Of a DNA stretch of 64,000 bases, positions 56,139 to 64,000 are shown one piece after another. Under the pieces are notes generated by a model. That model was not told where the DNA came from. It did not search any database and worked only from the letters and a program-made list of their open reading frames with translations. Numbering within the stretch: the first letter of the stretch is position 1; every line of letters begins with the position of its first letter. A program made the position numbers and the translations under genes. This stretch comes from Kalmusia sp. IMI 367209 (taxonomy: Eukaryota > Ascomycota > Dothideomycetes > Pleosporales > Didymosphaeriaceae), in contig JAPEUQ010000004.1 of the NCBI GenBank assembly GCA_027946365.1, positions 992,001-1,056,000 of the forward strand, in the 5' to 3' direction.

Positions 56139-58362
56139 TTATACAATCCTAATTGGCCGTTTAGCCTGCCTATCGAACTCATCAAATACTCTCTGCGTAA
56201 GCGTACTATGCGCTTTACGCAATGCCGCATTATTCGGACTTCGTATACTAACCACCAGCTCCCAAGGATCCCTTCCAGCCATCTCGTACGCCTCCTTCGC
56301 GATGAACAAATGGAAGTCAAGCGTCAACGCGGCAATACGAGACCACGATTCCGAGACATTGTGAGCTCTTTGCAGCACGAGAAAAGCGCGCGATGCTTCC
56401 TTTTGCTCCATGTTATCTCTTGGTCTCTCAGCTATCATGAGGATTAGTACATCCAAATTAGCGTTTTCGCTCACCGTTTCGTCGTCCCAGAAACTGACAT
56501 CCGGTTCGAGTGGCAGTGTATACGAGCCTCCATCCCAGGTCAACGCAATGAAAGCGCGCAAATCAGAACCAGACCCAGCTGTCTTCTCCAATATTCTACC
56601 CATTAACGCCTTCCCCTCTAAGACTGCGAACGCAGACATCAACTCTCCCTCTGGATCCAACCCCTTAGGCACACACTCCACCTCCAGCACATCCACCAAT
56701 CTCTTAGTAAACACACCCTCAACCGAATATCCAACCGGTGCCCCCGTTATCGCCGCCCACGACCAACTCGGCGCGCGCCATTCCGTCGGCCTCTCCGCAA
56801 CCCTTCCATCTACATGCTTGGGATACCTCCGCCAAAGCAAGCCCTCGATAAAACTCGATCTCCATAGGCCCGCACAATACTCATCGCCTTCTTCCCTCCT
56901 CCACGCCTTCACCAACCCGCTCATTGCAGGAAACACATCCCGTCCAAACGTCATGCTCAGCGCCGAAAACTCACCAACAAGCATATACCAAGGGCTCGGT
57001 GCATCCCATGCGTGTCTGACATGTTGCGAAGCGAATTCTGCCTTGGGCCCAACGATCAGCGAATTGGAATACTCGCCGCATTCGCAGAATTCGTGGCTGC
57101 GACATTCCCAGTAGAGCTCTGACGATGTGAAGTGCAGGAAACGCGGGGAGAGGATGCGCTCTTGGTAGACCCATGCGCGAGATAAAAGCGGGAAGGGGGG
57201 CGGAAGGAGGCATTGGCGGGGTGAAGAGGTCGCGTATATGAGGGAGGGTTGGGGAGGAGAGCATTTGGGATGTGCGACCGTTGAAATTTAAAGTGGCGGG
57301 AGTGGACTTGGGGGTGATAGAAGAAGTGTTATTGTTGAAGAGACCTTCGTCAGGGGCACCGGATGAGGTACCTGCGAGAGTGAGGAATGCGTTCTGGTAG
57401 ATGGAAGCCATGCGCGCGGCTTCGCGTTGCCAGTCATCAGGGTCGTCTTGCACAATGCACAGGCTATCGATCCAAATATACGACAGACCTAGCTCGCGGG
57501 CGAAGACGATGGCGTCTTGAAAGGTACGTGGGAGGCGGTCCCATGGGATCTCAACGTGGAGACCTTGCAGTGTGTCTCTAGTCGCTTTCAGGAGCTTGGA
57601 TCCACCGCCAGGCCCCCAGCAATGGCTGAGGCATGCGTATCTTGCTGTTCCGGCCTGCGAGTCGTGAAGGCGAATGGTGGAGCTGCTGATGTCGAGAATG
57701 CGTGTAGGCAGGCGCTTGGGGATGCCTTGGCCGCACTGCGAGTGCTTTGAAGTGCAGATGGATAGCCAGCTGCGAACAGTCTGTAGAGAAGAAGGCGATA
57801 GAGGATTTCCTGGAGGAACGCGAAGGACTTGTGGCCGCGTCATCATCGCCCCATTGAACCGGAATTTGCTCGTGAGCTGGAACTTGTTTCGTTCACGAAA
57901 CTCAGTCGGCACGTTTGGAATGAACGCTTTGAGTCATCAGAAATTGCCAGTACTACTCAGAGCCCGTCGATGGATCTCACATTGATCGATGAAAAAGCGT
58001 ATGAAGCGGCCTTGCCCTTCAAGCCCTAGCCCTTCTACCTGGAGAAATGTAAACACATCTCTATGATCTCTCCGGATTTGGGTCTGCGGCGTGACATACG
58101 ATGCAAAATGCTGTATTACGGCGTGGTAGTGGACTATACAGGCTGCACAGCCTTGTGATGCCGAGTTTTTGAGCCGATCCAATGATGCCGAGCTTGCGCC
58201 TCTCGAATATTGAAAAGGACATTGATAGTGTTTATCCATGCGATACGTGGTGTTTGTGTTGATCTGTGCAGTTAAGCCTTGCTCTAGGAACAAGTTCACG
58301 AGCCGCTGAATTTCATCAAACTGGCTAGAGAAATCATCAGGGTCGATGAACCAGGTTGTCAT
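56139..58362 (-). CDS. HET-domain protein (heterokaryon incompatibility), with an apparent frameshift
   Basis: Two exons, 58362-57981 and 57926-56139, joined by a 54-bp intron (GTGAGA...CAAAG). The N-terminal 130 residues are a Cys-containing region (GCAACIVHY). The HET block contains YACLSHCWGPGG, IPWDRLPRTFQDAI and LGLSYIWIDSLCIVQDD, then DDWQREAARMASIYQNAFLTLAGTSS. After PPMPPSAP the frame must shift by one base to give FPLLSRAWVYQERILSPRFLHF, a conserved HET feature, and the remaining C-terminal half (ELYWECRS, APSWSWAAITG). The shift sits in a run of six C (plus-strand G, 57195-57200). With five C the protein would be 722 aa. HET proteins trigger programmed cell death on non-self fusion. 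The stop-producing shift may be a sequencing error or an inactive allele, both common for het genes. Confidence 0.87.
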
Positions 58363-60174
58363 TGTAAAAGCTCTTGGCCTCCAAATGGAAATGGCTTGGA
58401 GGTATGACGTTAGCGATTGAAGGGCTTTTAGAGGCAGGATGTGAGGTGATGTTGGACTCACCGTGGTTTCTATTGCTGCTAGGCAAAAGCCTTGATGTCT
58501 GAGGCAGGCATTGGCCCCAGCCCTACCTGGATAAGGTTAGCTGTCTCGCTCCTCTATCATGTTCATAATCGACCACCACTTACTCGATAGTTTAAAGCCA
58601 GGCAAAACGAACGCAAAGGCTGTAATGTGAAAGATTCAGCACCATCCGAAGATACCTTGAACCCTTTGCGTGAAGTGCTGCCCTAAATCGATATGCTAGG
58701 AAGCGATGCGCTCTGTGGCCTGTGGCGACTTCACGATTACCACATGGGACAATCCGCTTATGCACGCCAAGAGCTGTCCTTGTCTGCCTACATCGAATCG
58801 AAGAAAGGTGTGGACTTGAACGTACAAACATCACTGCAGGCTAGTACATGCTAAGGTCGCAACATGCGACAGGCCCGAGAATGGATCGAACGATGTAGAA
58901 GCACACCCGTGCGATGCACTGTAGCTAAACCTGGCCCTTAGCTATCGACGCGTCTAGCAAACGTTGAGAGATACCCCGCCTCATCACTATCGATCAAGCT
59001 GTGTGTTGAAACTTCTTTGATACCTAGATTCCATATCTTACACTCAGCCACCGGTGGGGCAACAGCAGGTTCACAACCTTGACTTTAGATGTTTAAGAGA
59101 CATGGCAACAGAGAATTGCTCTGCAGCAGATGAGCAAAGTGTTCCACGACGCATCAAGGGCGACTCACGCCCTTATATATGAGTATATCTGGATCGTTCG
59201 CTGTGCATAGTTTAAGATGATATGGCAGAGTAGGAAAGCGAATCGACTACAATGCGTCGCATCTATCGCGGATCCGTATGCGACCTCGCTGCGACGGACT
59301 CGATAATAGTGGAGATGTTTTGACTACATATCATTGACTTCGTAATCCGATACCGCCATTTGTTCAGTCTGTCTGGTTGGCAAGGCTGGAATGACCAGTC
59401 ATTCCAGCCTTGCCAAAGTTGAGATCAACAGTATGATCTAATTGAGGGGGATCCGTTGGAGCGGATACGTAATGGTTCTCTGTCCAAACGAGCGTGAGAT
59501 TTACAAGAATAGACTTTAGTAAGAATATTTAAAAAGATCAAGTATCCTTCGTTCTGGCAACGAAAGGCGCCCCCAATCCTACATTTTGGCAAGAACAAGT
59601 CTGCTGAGAGTGTGAAAAATACTTCCCTCATGAGGTCACCATTAGGATTTGACAGGTCATGGACGGGCAGGAGTATGAGATATGAACCCGTCAAGATGAG
59701 GGATCCTGATGGCGGTATACCTAATTAAACTTGGATGGATTGTTTTGTCAAGAGATAATTCGTAGATCTCACACTTGACATAATAATTTTTATTATTGTC
59801 ACAAGAAAAGCGCACGGAACTAGATTTACTGACTTCTGGCTCAGGATTTGGACGTTCATCACGCTTGGGAATGTATAATTTCAAATTCATATGGCCGCGC
59901 CAACACAAAACCAACCGATCGAATCCCTGCACTTGCTGAACTTACTTGTAATTTTCATTCAAGGCTACGCAACGATATGTCCGCCTTTAGCTGGTTGAAT
60001 GGCCCACCCATACTAATCCCAAGGGCTAGCTTGGCGATCATTACAATGGTATTTCAAAGACTATGCGTGTATGTAGCAGTACCTATCCAAAATAATCGTA
60101 TTGTTATAGGCAATGGATATAGCTCTAGAACGACGCAAAGTAAAGCACGCGTAAATAAAAGGCAGCCGCCCCCT
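58363..60174. other. 1.8-kb gene-free interval
   Basis: Short ORFs only. It contains the palindrome at 59377-59416 and an AT-rich stretch around 59700-59880. No gene is supported. Confidence 0.5.
59377..59416. repeat. Perfect 18-bp-arm palindrome
   Basis: TTGGCAAGGCTGGAATGA (59377-59394) and its exact reverse complement (59399-59416) are separated by four bases. It could be a short foldback element, a hairpin terminator or a chance palindrome; it is similar in style to the one at 612-683 but shares no sequence with it. Confidence 0.9.
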
Positions 60175-61402
60175 TTAGTCACACACTTCAGCTGGGTACC
60201 CGTCGAACCCTTCGAAGCGATGATGAAACCTAGCTTCGACATCGCTCCAATCGACCCACAAGGCACTATCATCTTGTTTCGTGGCCTTGATGCGTGTTGG
60301 AATGACCCAGGCCATGTTGTACGTGTATAGTTCCACCTCAATATTCTCCAGTCGTGGCAATTCATGCGTAGAAGCATCGATAATCTCATGGAACTTAAGA
60401 AGATGATGGGTGACGTAACGGTCGTCAAATCCTGAGGGATCTAAGACTCGAACCGTCCTGTACGCAGTGCGCTCTGGTGTCATGAAAATAGCGCGCTTGT
60501 CGTGGTTCTGACCACTAGTGAAGATTTTCCTTATATTTGAAATGTTAGTAAACGTTCCAGCATGTATCAAATAGAAATGCCACTACGGCCAATTCGCACC
60601 GAAAACTCCGTTGATGATTACAAAAGGCGCGGATTTGCCGGAGTGGTAGGTCGGGCCGCAAGTATCGTGTCGAGCACCTACGTACATGCGTTTCAGTGCC
60701 TTCAGTTGCGCTGTATTCGGCCAATATACTTCTTCCATGCTTCTAAAACTCCTGTACCAGCCGCGTAAGATAATCCGCTCGACGCTGTTGCCAAAGACGC
60801 GGTGAAGAACATCGACGAGATGCGCTGCAGATTTGAATGCTTTAGGGCCCTCTTCTTTATCGAACGAATTGGTAATCATGACCGTCATTGGCTGGCTGAA
60901 GATAGGTTTTGAGATCTCATTTTCAAAATCACCTGGCTCGTCGGGTGGTGCATCCGTATGGTAGCAGAAAAGATCCATCAGCCCTATTTGCGCGCGGCAG
61001 AAATCGACAGTCTGAGAACGCGCCTCAGTACAAACAGTTGCCATAGGAAAGGTGTTAACGAATGCCTGGAACTCATTTATGCCAAGATTGAGCTTGTCTC
61101 CGGAGTCGTGAACGTATACCCTAAGAGGCTGCTTTTCTGTACCCTCTGGCAAGCTATCGTAGCCAACAAATGCCTGTCGCAAACGCTCAGCAAATCCATG
61201 AAAAGGCATGCTGGATGTCGACTGGCCATCAGCAATCTGTAGTATGTCAGAGAGTGTTCAACTACCTACCGCGAGGTTCTCCTATAGCACAAAATCGATG
61301 GAAGTCACTCACATGCTGAAACTGGACGGAAGCCGCCGCTTGCCATATCATATCCCGAAGCTCTCGCGGCAATTGTGGAAAAGTAGATGTAGTCGCTGAC
61401 AT
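60175..61402 (-). CDS. 2EXR-domain fungal protein of unknown function
   Basis: Three exons on the minus strand, 61402-61313, 61236-60587 and 60529-60175, give 364 aa. The N-terminus carries the 2EXR hallmark FPQLPRELRDMIWQAA. Intron 2 has a TACTAAC branch site and restores NWPKIFTSGQ. The rest (PFHGFAERLRQAFVGYD; VDVLHRVFGNSVERIIL; ALWVDWSDVEARFHHRF) has the mixed alpha/beta look typical of these large fungal families. The function is unknown; they are lineage-expanded and sometimes F-box-like in organisation. Confidence 0.82.
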
Positions 61403-62262
61403 GTTCTTAGGCAGTGAAGTTGAAAACGTAAAGGCTTGGACAGATAAATCCGCGAGCGCTGATATACTTATAGGCCATGGTCATGCTGGGGACGTCCGAC
61501 GGCGCTTAGTGTTTGTGGGGGCCACAAGTCGCAGCCTCACATAGCCGACGGGACAAATTACTAGCGGCTTATTCGATGTCACATGGCATAGCTCAGCTCA
61601 TGTTACTTCAATTACCCTTTTTGTTTCCCATGGCTGTATGAACAAGTACCCCAGTCTGATGTAAGTCGTTCGTGTATGGCTACTTCTCGGTGAGCAATTT
61701 CGTAAAGGGCTCCTGTTATGACGCCCGCATGCGGCGTATAACTTGGCATATCTAGATTGAAAAGACCGATATGTGCTCCGGAAATCAGAAGTCCGCACAA
61801 ATGACTGTGCCGCAAAACGATGATTTTCTATCAAACATCATCAAAGAAACCCCGAGAGACATACTCTTCATGTTGCGTAGTCCGGCGGCGTAGACTTGTA
61901 TGCCCAGCCAATGTAAGTGCGTATTGACCACGGTATGTTTCACTGCCTTCGTGCAAGAGCACTGAGAGATGATGGAGCATTGTATCGGGCGATTTGCAGT
62001 CCGGCTGATCATACCTAGTGATGGAACGAAATCATTGCGACATTCTAGCGTTCGAAGTAGACACTGTACGTATAAGAACCTGAGTAGGTTACAAAAGCAA
62101 CAAATTCTATCATCACTCAGTACACCCTCGTTTCCTTCTCCTTTCTGTTTGATACAGACAGGCTCGTTCTTTTCTTTTTGCCAGTCATTCAATTCTACCA
62201 ACTTTCTAAATCCGTTCAGCAAGATCACTTCTTTACACTCGCTCAGCAAAACTCCTTGAGCT
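61403..62262. other. Intergenic promoter region
   Basis: 860 bp between the divergent starts at 61402 (-) and 62263 (+). A CT-rich leader (CCTTCTCCTTTCTG, near 62130) precedes the plus-strand ATG. No other feature. Confidence 0.45.
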
Positions 62263-63900
62263 ATGAGGCCCATCGTGCTCCCTGCCCTAGTAGCTATTTT
62301 CAGCCTTGGGGCTTCAGGAGCACCAATTGCGAATGTGATCTGCAGCCTCAAGCCTGATCCCGGAACCAACAGCACCATCTCAAGTCTGGAATATGTTCTG
62401 GATCCTGGTCATTGTATTGAGGACCTTTGCACTTCAGGAGGAAACGCAGGCTCGCTTACCAAGAGCTGTGGTCCAATTGCCCTCACTATTACCCACCTAG
62501 GAGCTCCGCTTTCTAACGTTGGGGACTGTATCAGTAGCTTCCATGATATTTTCGATAAGTGTAGTACTTCTGAAGGTATTTATGGGGGTGTACTCGAAAT
62601 CTCGGGGGTGATGTACGATGCATCCGTGGTGGCTTCAGATGGCGAAAAAGACCACCACCCAGCTCTTGAGGTACGTCGTCGCCGTGGACGTTCGAGGAGT
62701 CGCAAAGGGAGCATCTCCAAGACGACGAAGAAAGGCACGAAGAAAACTCCAGAAAACTCCAAGACGACCAAGCCGAAGACGACCAAGCCGAAGACGACCA
62801 AGCCGAAGACTACCAAGCCGAAGACGACCAAGCCGAAGACAACAAAGCCTAAGACAAAGAAGGTCAAGTCGTGCCCGCTTCCAAAGAAGAAGGGACAGAA
62901 GGGCAAAGGCAAGAAAACCGTCCGAGATCTCGTAGAGGATTACCTTCCGAAGGTGCTGAGCAGTGTAATACTCCCACGAACACCTGTGGGATCGCGTCCA
63001 GGATCATCTGCTGGGTCACGTCCAGGATCACCTCAAGGAAGCGACAGTGATGGCTGCAACAACGCTTGGTTCCAAAGACATGAACTGCAACGGAGTAAAG
63101 TCGAATGGTTCAGTTTCCATACAGAGGAGGATGGTTGGGAGAGCGTGCTTAATCCATCGCATAAAGCCAGGAAGATTCTGGGGCACATGCCGAGGCACAG
63201 TAAATTCGACGCCGTCAAATTGCATAGGGGCAATATGCAGGTCGTAGGATACCCAACAACATCGTCGCTCCCTGAGGAATGGCCGAAAGGAACCGATTCA
63301 TATCTTTTGACCAATGGCGGTTTCTTTGACATGCAAAAGAAACTGGAAGATGATAAACCAATCGGTCCAACAAGTTTAAGGCCTGACTATGTACCGATTC
63401 CTGACGTATATATGGAGTACTACAAGGAGCTCAGAGATGGCGACCAATTTCTGTGGGCTGGCCCGTCACTCAAAACCATTCTGCCGCTTCATGAGAAGCA
63501 ATTTGTATACGGTAACTATCCAGTCCCGGGCAGTCTCAATCACGCAGGTTCAAGCAATGAGCGTCTTGCTGTTGCTTTTGTAGGTCAGGATAAATATGTT
63601 TTCACACACATGGGAAATGACCGAACATCGAATGGTGTTGATGTTAACAAGTTGAGGGCACTCATCGACGAGTTCTTGAAAGCATATGGTGGAGCCGGAG
63701 CCTCTGTTTCGCACGCCAGTACCGTACTCAATTTGGACGGCGGGGGCAGTATATGGATGTCTTGGAGAGAAAGAGGAGTAGAGGAGTATATAATTGCCAG
63801 GGGTAATGGGCAGGACGAAGGTCCACCTTTCGGTTCCTCCGCGAACTTCGCGGGAAGAGCTAGAGAAGTGGTCAACTTTCTGAAATGGACCGCGGGTTAA
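62263..63900 (+). CDS. Secreted multidomain protein: six-Cys domain, KTTKP repeat, phosphodiester glycosidase (NAGPA) domain
   Basis: Intronless, 545 aa. A signal peptide (MRPIVLPALVAIFSLGASGA) leads into an N-terminal domain with six cysteines (27, 51, 56, 69, 89, 100) and a GIYGG motif, in the manner of small secreted fungal proteins; I do not assign it to a named family. Residues 138-220 are extremely basic, with six tandem KTTKP units (167-196) flanked by RRRRGRSRSRK and KKKGQKGKGKK. A Ser/Pro/Gly linker follows. The C-terminal domain has LLTNGGFFDM (349-358) and NLDGGGSIWMSW (490-501), the two hallmarks of the phosphodiester glycosidase (NAGPA) fold, which cleaves GlcNAc-1-phosphodiesters. 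A secreted, polyanion-binding enzyme is plausible. Dibasic stretches could be Kex2-cleaved, releasing the domains. Confidence 0.85.
   Translation: MRPIVLPALVAIFSLGASGAPIANVICSLKPDPGTNSTISSLEYVLDPGHCIEDLCTSGGNAGSLTKSCGPIALTITHLGAPLSNVGDCISSFHDIFDKCSTSEGIYGGVLEISGVMYDASVVASDGEKDHHPALEVRRRRGRSRSRKGSISKTTKKGTKKTPENSKTTKPKTTKPKTTKPKTTKPKTTKPKTTKPKTKKVKSCPLPKKKGQKGKGKKTVRDLVEDYLPKVLSSVILPRTPVGSRPGSSAGSRPGSPQGSDSDGCNNAWFQRHELQRSKVEWFSFHTEEDGWESVLNPSHKARKILGHMPRHSKFDAVKLHRGNMQVVGYPTTSSLPEEWPKGTDSYLLTNGGFFDMQKKLEDDKPIGPTSLRPDYVPIPDVYMEYYKELRDGDQFLWAGPSLKTILPLHEKQFVYGNYPVPGSLNHAGSSNERLAVAFVGQDKYVFTHMGNDRTSNGVDVNKLRALIDEFLKAYGGAGASVSHASTVLNLDGGGSIWMSWRERGVEEYIIARGNGQDEGPPFGSSANFAGRAREVVNFLKWTAG
62761..62850. 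repeat. 15-bp coding tandem repeat (KTTKP x6)
   Basis: Six copies of a 15-bp unit like AAGACGACCAAGCCG, with few synonymous changes, so recent expansion or contraction is likely. It is in frame with the secreted NAGPA-domain protein. Confidence 0.93.
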
Positions 63901-64000
63901 GAGATTTCGTATATAGTTTCTATTCTTTGAGGAGCGGGACCTGATTAGGCGAGAACTGGGGGAAAGCCGCCTTTTGGTGCTAGATTTCTATCTTTAATTT
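63901..64000. other. Window end, 3' flank
   Basis: 100 bp after the last stop; no feature seen. Confidence 0.4.

Noticed and set aside
62580..62912. Antisense ORF with Val/Phe/Gly repeats over the NAGPA gene
   Set aside because: It is the mirror of the KTTKP repeat and has no independent support.
1..64000. CRISPR array, rRNA or tRNA genes
   Set aside because: No regularly spaced identical repeats and no recognisable rRNA or tRNA cloverleaf sequences were found by eye; a tRNAscan-type search was not possible.

Overview
This is nuclear DNA of a filamentous ascomycete (Pezizomycotina). The evidence is the many short introns (about 45-80 bp; GTRWGT-type donors, CTRAY-like branch sites, YAG acceptors), TATA-containing promoters, and protein families typical of these fungi: Zn2Cys6 regulator, HET domain, PTH11/SAT4-type membrane proteins, 2EXR, But2 domain, UstYa/DUF3328 and fungal Hsp70-like proteins. 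A Dothideomycete (perhaps Pleosporales) seems likely, but that is an inference from the family mix. All exon structures were assembled by hand from splice signals and reading-frame continuity.

Layout. 1-2.5 kb: no gene, two perfect or near-perfect palindromes. 2.6-3.6 kb: zinc alcohol dehydrogenase. 4.1-5.6 kb: debris, with a 5'-truncated gene and a ubiquitin C-terminal hydrolase relic. 5.8-25.4 kb: a run of eight metabolic genes that looks like a catabolic cluster: tartrate/D-malate-type dehydrogenase, succinate-semialdehyde-type aldehyde dehydrogenase, transketolase, SDR, polyol/xylitol-type dehydrogenase, Baeyer-Villiger-type monooxygenase, sugar-type MFS permease and a Zn2Cys6 activator. 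The transketolase and the regulator each have an apparent one-base reading-frame problem. 25.4-26.5 kb: AT-rich, with one copy of a degenerate repeat whose second copy lies near 33 kb. 26.5-38 kb: fungal Hsp70-like ATPase, a coiled-coil/Ser-rich protein, a membrane protein with GGFN repeats, a C2H2-like protein whose frame continues 131 codons beyond a TAG, a degenerate RING-like ORF and an unknown ORF.

39.2-41.6 kb holds the most interesting system: a secreted precursor with five F-x-V-x-Y-x-x-D cassettes separated by Lys-Arg (Kex2) sites, divergent from a UstYa-family oxidase with two HxxHC motifs. Together these look like a minimal, apparently new dikaritin/ustiloxin-type RiPP locus. It is followed by a PTH11/SAT4-type membrane protein, a secreted But2 protein with two hevein-like chitin-binding modules, a class-C beta-lactamase-fold hydrolase (LovD/EstB type) and a second PTH11/SAT4-type protein.

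52-64 kb: a small conserved protein, a quinate/hexose-type permease, a VPS35 C-terminal pseudogene, a frameshifted HET-domain gene, a 2EXR-domain protein, and a secreted protein fusing a six-cysteine N-terminal domain, a lysine-rich KTTKP repeat and a phosphodiester-glycosidase (NAGPA) domain. I saw no rRNA, tRNA or CRISPR array.
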